A DNA stretch of 64,000 bases from Bradyrhizobium sp. CB1650 (GTDB taxonomy: Bacteria; Pseudomonadota; Alphaproteobacteria; Rhizobiales; Xanthobacteraceae): positions 1,703,501 through 1,767,500 of the forward strand of contig NZ_CP121695.1 in the NCBI RefSeq assembly GCF_029761915.1. Direction: 5' to 3'. Position numbers and translations under genes: made by a program. Below the pieces are notes generated by a model. That model was given only the letters and a program-made list of their open reading frames with translations. It searched no databases and had not been told where the DNA came from. This document shows, in pieces, positions 1 to 9,301 of the stretch. Position 1 is the first letter of the stretch. Each line of letters begins with the position of its first letter.

Positions 1-208
1 GGGCGGCAAGGGCCAGTTCTCCGTCGCCGGCAGCACCGTGATCTTCGTCGCCGGTCAGATCCAGGACCGTTCCTGTCCGCCCGCCAAGGCTCAGGCCGAC
101 GACGATCTCGTCGCGGCGCTCGCCGCCACCGAGACCTGGAAGCGCCAGGGCGACGTGCTCACGCTGGTCGGCCCGAAGCCGCTGCGTTTTCGGGTGAACG
201 GGAATTGA
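1..208 (+). CDS. META/HslJ-like domain protein, 3' end only
   Basis: The reading frame is open from base 2 to a TGA at 206-208, giving the last 68 residues of a protein whose start lies outside the window. The visible part has a short strand, then a D-R-S-C-P-P stretch, an acidic helix with A-A-L-A-A-T-E-T-W, and G-D-V-L-T-L followed by L-R-F. This order matches the end of META/HslJ domains (small beta proteins found in secreted or heat-shock-related lipoproteins), but no family-defining N-terminus can be seen. It converges on the next gene with a 15-base gap. The family call is inference from pattern only. Confidence 0.55.
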   Translation, partial: GGKGQFSVAGSTVIFVAGQIQDRSCPPAKAQADDDLVAALAATETWKRQGDVLTLVGPKPLRFRVNGN

Positions 209-223
209 GCCTCGCGGCAGCGG

Positions 224-913
224 TTACGGCGTCGCAATCAATCCGTTGGCGGTGGCGACGATCCAGCGACTGCCCCAGCGCACGATGGAGTCTATTCGCC
301 CAAGTCCGGGAATAACGTCGCCGCGGGCCGCCATCCGAATTCCGTCAGGGCCTTCGAGAACAGCGGTTCCGTCCCGAACGTCAACAACCGTCCACCCCGG
401 AATGGTTGTGGGCCTCGTTTCAGGTGCTGGCGCCAAAGGCTGCCTCATTGCTATCGCTGGCGCGGAGGGGCTCGTATGTGCTTGCGAGGCCGTCGACGGG
501 CGTGCGCCCGACGTGGCGGAAGTCTTTGGAATGCTTCCTACAAAAGCGGGTGCGGTCGTTTGCTCGGAGGTAGAGGCCGTCTTTCGAGCGCCATCAATCT
601 TGCCCCCGGATATTGCTTCGGAAGCTCGCGGTGAGGGCGCTGCTTTCCGGGCAATTGGGCTGACGCCGAACATGCTTGCGAACGCAGGCCAATTCAGGCC
701 CCCGGCCCATCCGAGTCCAAAGCTTGCCACAAGTGCCAATGTGAACAGCAGGACGGTGCGCGCTCGAACACCGTACGGGTCTCGTAGCACCAGCACTTCT
801 TCGCGATCGTGGCTTAGGAGATCCCACAGGCTGGCCGGCTGCCTCGGCAACTGGCCGCCAGCCACATTCCCGGACCAGATCTCTCCAAGGGTACTCGGCT
901 CGTGGTCTTGCAT
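224..913 (-). CDS. Single-pass membrane protein of unknown function
   Basis: This encodes 229 residues with a hydrophobic segment near residues 50-75, so it is probably an inner-membrane protein with a short cytoplasmic N-terminus. A Ser/Ala/Pro/Thr-rich linker follows (about 80-165). The C-terminal 60 residues form a compact beta-like module (W-T-V-V-D-V-R-D-G-T-A-V-L-E-G-P-D-G) that recalls the small periplasmic beta domains of pilus and secretion-pilot proteins; that resemblance is weak. The ATG at 913 is preferred over an in-frame GTG four codons upstream (925); neither has a strong ribosome site. I do not recognise a named family. Confidence 0.6.
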   Translation of the reverse strand: MQDHEPSTLGEIWSGNVAGGQLPRQPASLWDLLSHDREEVLVLRDPYGVRARTVLLFTLALVASFGLGWAGGLNWPAFASMFGVSPIARKAAPSPRASEAISGGKIDGARKTASTSEQTTAPAFVGSIPKTSATSGARPSTASQAHTSPSAPAIAMRQPLAPAPETRPTTIPGWTVVDVRDGTAVLEGPDGIRMAARGDVIPGLGRIDSIVRWGSRWIVATANGLIATP

Positions 914-1000
914 GATGCGACCCACGTTCGACTACCCGATGATGGCCGCTTAGACTGAATCGAATCTTAACAATCAGGCGAATGGCTGCGGCAGCTCAGC

Positions 1001-2212
1001 CTATTTCCACTGCGACTTGTCGGCGTCCCAGCGCTGGCCCTTCAGCTCCTTGACGAGCGCCTCGATCGAGCCGTTGTCGTCGGGCTGGTCGCCTTCCTCG
1101 TCAGTCGCCGCCTCGTCCGACAGGTTGAGCTTCGCGCCGGTGCCCTCGTCGGAGGTCGTGGTCGAGGGGCTGCCGATCCACAGCATGAGCTTGTCGGTCG
1201 AGCCCGGCTTGTCCGCGGAGACGAGGCCCGCGACCTCGATCGTGTCGGTGAGCTCGAGCGCCGGAAAATCCTGGTTCGGCCGCTTGAAGACGAGCTTGAG
1301 TTTGCCGGTGGTCGGGCTGAAGCTCTGCGAAACCGGCTTTGCCGCGAGCGTCCTGCTCAGGACGTTCGAGACCGCGCTCGCGAGCTTGTCGCGGTTGATC
1401 CTGTCGCCGTCGCGCCAGTCGGCGGCGGAGAAACGGATGGTACGATCCATTTCGGTCATCCCGGCGGTCCAGCCTGCGGCGGTGACGCCCGGCATCGCCT
1501 TGAGCTTCGCGAGCAGCGCGGCCGCACGCTCCGGATCGACCGACATGTTGATGGTCTGTTCGCCGGCGCGGAGCGCGTCGCAGCCGACCGAGAGGCTCGC
1601 CAGCGTCACCTCGACGTCCTGGCCCTTCAGGCTCTTCAAGAGGTCGGTCGCCGCGTCGAGCTTGACCTTGACCGCGATCGCTTCGGGCGAGACTTCGGTA
1701 AAATCCTTCGGCTGCGGCGTGATGCCGTCGTCGGAGGTCTGGTTGTCCAGGAATTCCTTCTCGCTGAGGTCGGAATTATCGGGGGAGGCGACCTCGGTCA
1801 CGACCTGGCCGATCGAGATCTGGCCGCGGAATTCGAAGGTGTCGCCGGTCGGCTTGCGCAGCAGCTTGATGCTGACCGGCGCTTTCTCGCCGAGGCTCTG
1901 CGTCGTGCCGGTCAGCGTCTGGCCCGCGACCTGGAGGTTGGCGACGAAGCGGTCCTTGCGGTCGGAGTTCTTCGCGACGGGGTAGCAGACGTCGAGTACC
2001 GCTGCCGTGACCGTCTTGCCCTGCCGCGTCTCCTTCAGGATCACGTCGGCATTGCCCTCCATCAGCCCGTCGATCGAGGTGAAATAGCGCGTCTCCGCAC
2101 CGCCCGGGGCCGCGGCCTTCGGCGACAGCTTCATCTGCGCCGATGCGACTTCAGGCGAAACGACCAGCAAAGCCGCCAAAAGAGCTGTCGGGCAAACCAG
2201 AAGCGCGCGCAT
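1001..2212 (-). CDS. Exported protein of unknown function
   Basis: The ATG at 2212 is chosen because it opens a clear signal peptide: a basic M-R start, a hydrophobic core of about 18 residues and a signal peptidase I type A-S-A-Q site. An upstream in-frame extension to 2335 lacks protein-like composition. The mature part (about 380 residues) is polar, has few cysteines (V-C-Y-P near residue 75 and V-G-C-D near 210) and ends in an acidic, charged tail. No catalytic motif or known domain is visible. It lies downstream of groEL and its terminator, so it probably has its own promoter. Likely periplasmic; function unknown. Confidence 0.75.
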   Translation of the reverse strand: MRALLVCPTALLAALLVVSPEVASAQMKLSPKAAAPGGAETRYFTSIDGLMEGNADVILKETRQGKTVTAAVLDVCYPVAKNSDRKDRFVANLQVAGQTLTGTTQSLGEKAPVSIKLLRKPTGDTFEFRGQISIGQVVTEVASPDNSDLSEKEFLDNQTSDDGITPQPKDFTEVSPEAIAVKVKLDAATDLLKSLKGQDVEVTLASLSVGCDALRAGEQTINMSVDPERAAALLAKLKAMPGVTAAGWTAGMTEMDRTIRFSAADWRDGDRINRDKLASAVSNVLSRTLAAKPVSQSFSPTTGKLKLVFKRPNQDFPALELTDTIEVAGLVSADKPGSTDKLMLWIGSPSTTTSDEGTGAKLNLSDEAATDEEGDQPDDNGSIEALVKELKGQRWDADKSQWK

Positions 2213-2301
2213 CGACGATATCCTCGAACAATTGAATCGGCGCGCCACCGTAGTGGGTTTTGGCCGTCGGTTGAATTGCAAAGCGTAAGGACATCGTGGG
2301 C

Positions 2302-2331
2302 AAAAAAGAAGGCCGCCCGGAGGCGGCCTTC
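2302..2331 (-). terminator. Rho-independent terminator of groESL
   Basis: A perfect 10-bp stem (2308-2317 with 2322-2331) has a 4-base loop. Read on the minus strand it is followed by six T (2307-2302). It sits 25 bases past the groEL stop codon, so it should end the groES-groEL transcript. Confidence 0.9.
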
Positions 2332-2356
2332 GCATGATTGTCAGGGAAGGACGGGC

Positions 2357-3991
<1,635 letters not shown>

Positions 3992-4210
3992 CTAACTCCT
4001 GAAAAAACCTGGATCGATGGGGCGCCGCGTTTTCTCCTCACCGTTGCCGGGCCTGGCCCGCCTGCGCGGCCGAAGCCGCTTCGGCGTGGCGCAGGCCCGG
4101 TAATCCATCTCGTCTCGAAGGATGATGGATGTCCGGTCATCTAGCGCGAAGACGCGCTTCTGCCCGGGGGATGACAATGGAGGATTCAGCGGCGGTTCAG
4201 GCGGGTGGCC

Positions 4211-4507
4211 TTAGGCCAGCACGCCCATGATGTCCGACTCCTTCATGATCAGGAGTTCTTCATTGTCGATTTTGACCTCGGTGCCCGACCACTTGCCGAA
4301 CAGCACGCGGTCGCCGACCTTGAGGTCGATCGGGATCAGCTTGCCGGTCTCGTCGCGGCCGCCGGGGCCGACGGCGACGATCTCACCCTGGGACGGCTTT
4401 TCCTTGGCGGTGTCCGGAATGATGATGCCGCCCTTGGTCTTTTCCTCGGCGTCGATACGTTTGACCACGACACGGTCATGCAGCGGACGAAATTTGGATT
4501 TAGCCAT
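4211..4507 (-). CDS. groES: 10 kDa co-chaperonin GroES
   Basis: The product is 98 residues, typical for GroES. It starts [13 protein letters not shown] and contains the mobile loop region ([14 protein letters not shown]) that docks on GroEL, then the conserved V-G-D-R-V-L-F-G-K and [10 protein letters not shown] blocks. A 23-codon extension upstream of this ATG is not conserved protein and overlaps the leader, so the 4507 start is used; a purine-rich GGAG lies about nine bases before it. It is the first gene of the groES-groEL operon and caps the GroEL cage. Confidence 0.99.
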   Translation of the reverse strand: MAKSKFRPLHDRVVVKRIDAEEKTKGGIIIPDTAKEKPSQGEIVAVGPGGRDETGKLIPIDLKVGDRVLFGKWSGTEVKIDNEELLIMKESDIMGVLA

Positions 4508-4603
4508 GACGTTTCCCTTTGGAGGCTCGCTTTGTCGAAAGCGGCGGAAGTGGGTGAGGGCGGCGCTCCCGTCCACCCTCTTGGAGGGTCGAACGGCGCG
4601 CGC

Positions 4604-4630
4604 TTAGCAATCGGCCTTTCCGAGTGCTAA
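4604..4630 (-). promoter_or_regulatory. CIRCE operator (HrcA binding site)
   Basis: This is an inverted repeat with two 9-base arms around a 9-base spacer. On the minus strand the left arm is TTAGCACTC and the right arm GATTGCTAA, one base off the perfect palindrome. It lies just downstream of the groES promoter, in the leader, where HrcA repressor binding blocks transcription until heat shock. The hrcA gene itself is not in this window. Confidence 0.95.
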
Positions 4631-4641
4631 TAGTGCGCCCG

Positions 4642-4670
4642 GAAATATGGCTTGGCCGCGATCCTGTCAA
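4642..4670 (-). promoter_or_regulatory. Housekeeping-type promoter of groESL
   Basis: On the minus strand a perfect -35 TTGACA (4670-4665) is followed after 17 bases by TATTTC (4647-4642) as -10. The expected start of transcription falls near 4635, immediately before the CIRCE element. This fits repression by HrcA of a sigma-70-type promoter rather than an RpoH (sigma-32) promoter. Confidence 0.85.
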
Positions 4671-4826
4671 GCAAAGCTGGTTAAGCGATTGGTGAGGCGG
4701 ATATAAGATGGTGGCATTGGAAACTCGTTCGGGGTGCTGGCGCATAAAAGGACGTCATTGCTCCGGCGGCGGTTTTGCGCTTGGCTGCGGGAGGGGTGTG
4801 GCCAAGGTCTTGTTCGGGGGAATGCC

Positions 4827-5348
4827 ATGATCAGTTCAGCTCACGCGCGGACGGCCGCCAGTCTGGCTGCCGCCTCCCTGTTGGCGCTGCTCCTGGGCGC
4901 ATGCGGCGGCGGCATGAGCCTGCCGTCCTTCTCCTCATCCCAGCCGCCGCCTGAGGCCGAACCCGGCACCGCGCCGGAAATGCCGGCGAGTATCCGCTCC
5001 GACGAGATCGTCGGCCGCTGGGGCCTCGCTTCGTTCCAAAACCCCTCCGACCGCGCCCGCACCGAGGCCGCCGCACGCGCGCAGTGCAAGAATCCCTACG
5101 TGATCGGCGCCGGGTCCTCCGGCGGCGTGATCATGCATCTGGCCGACCAGGCGACCCCGCAGGAACTGCGGCTGAAGGGCTCGCCCAGCGGCAAGAACTA
5201 CATCGGACCGCCAGGTCCGACCCCCGGCGAGCAGGACCGCGAGATCGTCTCGTTCGACGGCCGCGTCATGATCACCCGCTTCATCGACAAGGACGCCGGC
5301 ACGCGCTACGGCAACATGGTCTACGTCCGCTGCGCGCCGCGGGCGTAG
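4827..5348 (+). CDS. Outer-membrane-type lipoprotein, function unknown
   Basis: Starting at the ATG at 4827 gives 173 residues. There is a short basic N-terminus, a hydrophobic stretch and the lipobox L-L-G-A-C near residue 27, so it should be lipidated at that cysteine after cleavage by signal peptidase II (LspA, encoded at 44.9 kb). A Pro/Glu-rich linker follows, then a globular part (W-G-L-A-S-F ... V-I-G-A-G-S-S-G-G-V-I-M-H). It ends with two well-spaced cysteines. The mature fold looks like a small beta-rich domain and I cannot name it. A shared hairpin terminator separates it from convergent cheZ. Confidence 0.8.
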   Translation: MISSAHARTAASLAAASLLALLLGACGGGMSLPSFSSSQPPPEAEPGTAPEMPASIRSDEIVGRWGLASFQNPSDRARTEAAARAQCKNPYVIGAGSSGGVIMHLADQATPQELRLKGSPSGKNYIGPPGPTPGEQDREIVSFDGRVMITRFIDKDAGTRYGNMVYVRCAPRA

Positions 5349-5390
5349 TCGGGGTGCCGGCCTAACCATTCGTCATCGCGAAGAAAACAA

Positions 5391-5422
5391 AAACGCCGGC
5401 TTCGTGCCGGCGTTTCGTTTTT
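5391..5422. terminator. Bidirectional terminator between lipoprotein gene and cheZ
   Basis: A perfect 10-bp stem (5391-5400 with 5406-5415) has a 5-base loop. A T-rich tail lies on the plus side (5418-5422) and an A-rich run on the minus side (5381-5390). It sits between two convergent genes and can serve both. Confidence 0.85.
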
Positions 5423-5438
5423 CCGTCTGTCTGTCCGC

Positions 5439-6203
5439 TCAGTCGAACAGCGCGTCGATGTCGTCCTGCGAGGCGTGGCCGACGTCGCCGGCGAGCTTGG
5501 GGCCGTTGAGCAGCTTGGCGTCCTCGTCGCGGGTATCGACGATCGGCGGCGTATGCGCCTTGATGGCGTCGACGCCGCCCCAGATGTCCATCATCGCATT
5601 GATGTGCTGCTCGATGAATTTCATCGTGCCCATCACCTTGCTGATGCGCTGGCCGGTCAGGTCCTGGAAGTTGCACGCCTCGAAGATCGAGATGACGCGC
5701 TCCTGGATGTCGTCGGAGAGCCGTTTCTGCTGGTCGACCGAGTCCACCTTGGAGAGCGCGGACGCCGCCTGGTCGATCGATTCGGCGGCTTCGAGGATCT
5801 GCTGGGTCGCCTGTTCGGTGCCGCCGACGACTGCGCCGAGCTCACCGTTGACCTTGGCCATCTCCTCGCCGTTGAAGCTCTTGCCATGCAGCACCGCGAT
5901 CTCGCGCTTGGTGCGGTTGATGGCGTCGTGAATGAGGTCGAGCTCGACCTTGAGCTTCTCGCACTGCTCGATCTGGGCGCGATATGTTTCCAGCATCGCG
6001 CGCGTCTCGGCGACTTCCTGCGCCACGACGGATTCGCTCGGCGGCAGCGCCGCGTGACTGCTGCGGGCCATCTGGGCACGGATCGCGCGCAGCTCGGCCA
6101 TGATCTCGCTATGCATCGGAAGAGCCTCGTCGATTGCTTCAGGAATTGGCATCTCGCCGACGACAGCTTCCTCGACGCGAAAACGCTTGCGGTGAACAGC
6201 CAT
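5439..6203 (-). CDS. cheZ: CheZ-type CheY-P phosphatase
   Basis: This 254-residue protein is predicted to be mostly helical, with a long coiled-coil hairpin (about 60-205). It bears the CheZ signature F-Q-D-L-T-G-Q, in which D181 and Q185 correspond to the catalytic Asp and Gln that dephosphorylate CheY. The extreme C-terminus (S-Q-D-D-I-D-A-L-F-D) resembles the amphipathic helix by which CheZ docks on CheY. The 6203 ATG has a GGGGGAG site. The N-terminal 50 residues are longer than in enteric CheZ. No che operon surrounds it; a cheY-like gene lies at 49.99 kb. Chemotaxis signal termination is the likely role. Confidence 0.88.
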   Translation of the reverse strand: MAVHRKRFRVEEAVVGEMPIPEAIDEALPMHSEIMAELRAIRAQMARSSHAALPPSESVVAQEVAETRAMLETYRAQIEQCEKLKVELDLIHDAINRTKREIAVLHGKSFNGEEMAKVNGELGAVVGGTEQATQQILEAAESIDQAASALSKVDSVDQQKRLSDDIQERVISIFEACNFQDLTGQRISKVMGTMKFIEQHINAMMDIWGGVDAIKAHTPPIVDTRDEDAKLLNGPKLAGDVGHASQDDIDALFD

Positions 6204-6518
6204 TAGGATACTCCCCCACCTCACTCACGCGTCTTTGTAGGCAGAAGCGATTTAACACGAAGTTCACGGCAGGAACTGTGATGCGGCCGCGCGCGACGAC
6301 ACACAAAAGCGCGATTAACCATGCGAATTCGCCGTTCACCGAAAATAAACGCTGATCGCCAAATTGCGCCTGTCTTGACGGCGTGGTGAATCGAAACGCG
6401 CTCTCCGTTTACCAAACCGATTTGCTTTTGATCTTTATTGACCACGTCGGCAAGCGCGGATCAGCCAGACGCTCGCCGGGACCAATGTGATCTAGACGAA
6501 ACAGTACAGAGTACGTCG
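6204..6518. other. Intergenic region between divergent cheZ and L,D-transpeptidase genes
   Basis: These 315 bases contain no convincing gene. The stretch is clearly richer in A and T than its flanks (notably 6240-6450), as expected for back-to-back promoters. Short TTGA-type boxes occur around 6373 and 6436, but I could not pair either with a good -10 element. No palindrome or operator was recognised. Confidence 0.5.
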
Positions 6519-7325
6519 ATGTTCAAGAGAATGTCTGTCGCGCTGCTCGGCGGCGCTTGCACCTTCATGGCCGGCGCCGACCGCGCGAATGCCTTCGACA
6601 ACACCGTGCCTTCCGATCCGCCCGCGGTGCTCTACGCGCCGCGGGTCCCGCCGGCGCCAGTGCGCGTCGCCTCCAATACGAACATGGGCGGCGGCTTCAT
6701 CGAATTCCTGTTCGGTGACGCACCCGGACGCGGCCAGACCTACTATCCGCCGCAACAGCAGTCGATGTATCAGCAGCAGCCGGCCTATTACGATCAGCGG
6801 CGGTTGCCGCCGATCGGCGAGCCGCAGATGCAGGGCGCCGGCCTGCAGCAGGATGCGGTCGATCCGCGGCAGCGTCCGTTCGATCCGAAATTCGAGAAAC
6901 AGCTCGTTGACTATGCCGGCAGGGAAAGTGCCGGCACCATCGTGGTCGATACGCCGAACAAGTTCCTCTATCTCGTCGAGGGCAACGGCAAGGCGCTGCG
7001 CTACGGCATCGGTGTGGGGCGTCCCGGCTTCACCTGGTCCGGCGTCAAGACCATCTCGGCCAAGCGCGAATGGCCGGACTGGACGCCGCCGGCGGAAATG
7101 ATCGCGCGCCGTCCCGACCTGCCGCGCCACATGGAGGGCGGCCCGGAAAATCCGCTCGGCGCGCGCGCGATGTATCTGGGCTCGACGCTCTACCGCATCC
7201 ACGGCTCCAACGAGCCCTGGACCATCGGCACCAACGTCTCCTCCGGCTGCATCCGCATGCGCAACGACGACGTCATCGACCTCTACGGCCGCGTCAATGT
7301 CGGCACCAAGGTCGTGGTGATGTGA
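6519..7325 (+). CDS. L,D-transpeptidase (YkuD domain), exported
   Basis: The 268-residue product starts at the ATG at 6519 and has a signal peptide ending near A-N-A-F. A Pro/Gln/Tyr-rich linker (about 35-115) follows, then a YkuD catalytic domain (about 138-268). The catalytic motif is complete: H228-G-S-N, then S-S-G-C244-I-R-M-R-N-D-D with the nucleophilic cysteine. Such enzymes form 3-3 crosslinks in peptidoglycan or attach outer-membrane proteins to it. It is monocistronic, divergent from cheZ. The Gln/Tyr linker probably spans the periplasm. Which of the two reactions it performs cannot be told from sequence. Confidence 0.95.
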   Translation: MFKRMSVALLGGACTFMAGADRANAFDNTVPSDPPAVLYAPRVPPAPVRVASNTNMGGGFIEFLFGDAPGRGQTYYPPQQQSMYQQQPAYYDQRRLPPIGEPQMQGAGLQQDAVDPRQRPFDPKFEKQLVDYAGRESAGTIVVDTPNKFLYLVEGNGKALRYGIGVGRPGFTWSGVKTISAKREWPDWTPPAEMIARRPDLPRHMEGGPENPLGARAMYLGSTLYRIHGSNEPWTIGTNVSSGCIRMRNDDVIDLYGRVNVGTKVVVM

Positions 7326-7336
7326 GGGTGCCTTCG

Positions 7337-7480
7337 CCTCTCCCCGCTTGCGGGGAGAGGCCGGAATTCGAGCGAAGCACGAATTCCGGGTGAGGGGGAG
7401 CCTCCGCGAGTCCAGCTCTCACCAGTTTTGCGGATAGAGCCCCTCACCCCGACCCTCTCCCCGTAAGAACGGGGAGAGGG
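7337..7480. repeat. Palindromic GC-rich intergenic repeat (CTCTCCCCG family)
   Basis: There are two strong hairpins: 10-bp arms at 7337-7346/7351-7360 and at 7453-7462/7471-7480. The arms of the two hairpins are nearly the same sequence. Between them lies an EcoRI-like inverted pair (cggaattc at 7362-7369 and gaattccg at 7381-7388). The unit fills the gap between convergent genes and recurs at about 26.9, 33.75 and, degenerately, 41.06 kb. It may also act as a terminator. Confidence 0.8.
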
Positions 7481-7492
7481 AGAAGAGAGACG

Positions 7493-8317
7493 TCACGCGT
7501 AATCGTTGCCGCCGTCGTCGCCGCCGCCGAAATCGCTGTCGTCGGCCATGTCGATGTTGTCGTCGTGATCGTCGTCGTAGTTCTGATCGTTGTCGTTGCG
7601 ATCATCGTTCGACGCCTGGTCGAGGTAGCCCTGGCGGGACTCGTCGCCGCGGTCGCGGTTCGAGCCGATGTCGTTGATGCCGGCATCACGCGCGAGCGAG
7701 CCGCTGGACTGGTCGCCGCCGCCCCATGGGCTGCCGCCGCGGTCACCTAATGCGTTGGTGTCGCCAAAGGCCTGCTGATGCGGTCCGCCCATCATGTTGC
7801 GGATGCTGGAGAGCAGCAGCGAGCCGCCGACGACGCCCGCGGCCGCGGCCGCGGCGGTGCCCAGGAAGGAGCCGCCGCCACCGCCGACCGGCGGGGCGCC
7901 ATACCCCTGACCCTGACCATAAGCCTGTCCGTAAGGCGGCTGGCCGTAACCCGGCTGCGTCTGCTGCATCGCCTGGCCGGTGTTCCACACCGGCCGCGAG
8001 TCACGCGGCGGCACGTTCGGAACCGAGCCGCGCGAAGGGCTCGAGCCGAACAGGCTCTCGCGCATGGAATCCAGGAAGCCGCCGGACTGGGTCTGCTCCG
8101 GCGCGTGCGCCGCCTCCAGTTCCTCGATGCGGGCGTTGGCGCGCTTCAGCGCTTCGTCCTGCAACAGCACGGTCTGCACCAGCGCGTAGACCGCGCCGGG
8201 CGCCTTGCGCAGCCCGTCGGAGATCGCGGCGATCGCGTCGGGGTCGCGCGGTGCATTCTCGAGTTTCGAAAGCCGGTCGAAAAGCTCGTCGACGAGCTGG
8301 CGTTCCTGCGGCGTCAT
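7493..8317 (-). CDS. DUF2076 family protein with acidic tail
   Basis: The 274-residue protein has a DUF2076-type N-terminal helical region: M-T-P-Q-E-R-Q-L-V-D-E-L-F-D-R-L, with heptads through residue 95 that probably form a coiled coil. A Pro/Gly/Gln/Tyr-rich linker follows (about 100-155), then a short Ala/Gly/Val hydrophobic stretch (about 160-180). The C-terminus is strongly Asp/Asn-rich. The start is supported by AAGGAG eight bases upstream. DUF2076 proteins are thought to be periplasmic or ligand-binding; no enzymatic motif is seen. It converges on the L,D-transpeptidase gene across a palindromic repeat. Confidence 0.88.
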   Translation of the reverse strand: MTPQERQLVDELFDRLSKLENAPRDPDAIAAISDGLRKAPGAVYALVQTVLLQDEALKRANARIEELEAAHAPEQTQSGGFLDSMRESLFGSSPSRGSVPNVPPRDSRPVWNTGQAMQQTQPGYGQPPYGQAYGQGQGYGAPPVGGGGGSFLGTAAAAAAGVVGGSLLLSSIRNMMGGPHQQAFGDTNALGDRGGSPWGGGDQSSGSLARDAGINDIGSNRDRGDESRQGYLDQASNDDRNDNDQNYDDDHDDNIDMADDSDFGGGDDGGNDYA

Positions 8318-8455
8318 GATCAATCTCCTTCGCGCGAAAACAAGCGCGATAAAAATGTAGGGTTCCAATTTGGCCCCAACAGTGGCCCGCGGATTAAATT
8401 TCCGTATGCGACAAGCCGCCCGGCGGCCTGTCTTCGCCTACTTCACTGGCGGGTT

Positions 8456-9301
8456 TCATCCCAATGTCACGTTGCTTGACCCAAGCAGGCGCGCGAACGC
8501 CTCGCTCGCGAGATAGGCGTGCTCGCGCTCGCGCACGTCAGTCATCGGATCGAGGCCGGCGAGGACATCGTCGACGAAGCCGGGGTGGCACATGATGAGT
8601 CCGCCATCCGGCAGGCCTTCGATGAATTGCTGCATCAGCGCGCCGAAATCGGCGGCGCGGGTGAAGTCATAGGCGCCGGCGAAACCGGGGTTGAAGCCGA
8701 GACCGGCACTGCGCGCGCGCTGGCGGAATTGCGCGCTGAGAATATCGAGCACCAGCGCCTTCGGCGAGGCCAGGCGCTGCGCCAGCGGCAGGTCGCGCCC
8801 GCCCTGGCGCACCCAGGCCTTTGGCGCGACCTCGCTGACCGCATCCACAAAGCCGTCGCGCACCTGCGGATAGAGCTGGACGTGCTGATGCCCGTCGACG
8901 AAATCCGGCGTCCGTCCGAAGGCCTCCGCAAAGGCCGCGAGCTGCGCCTTCACCTCATTGCGAAAGAATTCGGGGTCGAGTCGTCGCGCCAGGCCTGCGC
9001 GCAGCAGTTTCGGGAAGGCTAAGAACATGTCGCCGTCGAGCGGACGGAAATGCATGGTGAGGGGGCGGAACGGCGCCGACAGCGTCACATGCAGTCCGAT
9101 CGCGCAGCGCGGGTTTTTCTTTGCCGCAGCGTTCAAGGCATCGATCTCGCCGCGATCGATCGCGGGGCCGACCATCATCACCGAGGTGGCATTGAGGCGG
9201 CCGCGTTCGATCAAATCGCGGATGGCGCGGTTGACGCCCGGGCTGATGCCGTAATCATCGGCGCAGAGCCAGATCCGCCGCGGCGTCGCGGCCTCGCTCA
9301 T
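8456..9301 (-). CDS. ChbG/HpnK-type (YdjC) carbohydrate deacetylase
   Basis: The 281-residue protein carries the YdjC/ChbG fold signatures. The metal-binding A-D-D-Y-G lies at residues 14-18, an I-G-L-H-V-T-L block contributes the next histidine, and D-G-H-Q-H-V-Q contributes more ligands. Family members remove N-acetyl groups from chito-oligosaccharides or, as HpnK, from N-acetylglucosaminyl bacteriohopanetetrol. Its start overlaps the stop of the upstream glycosyltransferase gene by 4 bases, so the two are translationally coupled. The pair probably adds and then deacetylates an amino sugar on a lipid carrier or glycolipid. The substrate is not known, and no hopanoid (hpn) genes are nearby. 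Confidence 0.9.
   Translation of the reverse strand: MSEAATPRRIWLCADDYGISPGVNRAIRDLIERGRLNATSVMMVGPAIDRGEIDALNAAAKKNPRCAIGLHVTLSAPFRPLTMHFRPLDGDMFLAFPKLLRAGLARRLDPEFFRNEVKAQLAAFAEAFGRTPDFVDGHQHVQLYPQVRDGFVDAVSEVAPKAWVRQGGRDLPLAQRLASPKALVLDILSAQFRQRARSAGLGFNPGFAGAYDFTRAADFGALMQQFIEGLPDGGLIMCHPGFVDDVLAGLDPMTDVREREHAYLASEAFARLLGSSNVTLG

Noticed and set aside
7337..7480. Possible CRISPR or tRNA-like repeats
   Set aside because: There are only two palindromic hairpins, with no regular spacers, no cas genes nearby and no cloverleaf fold.
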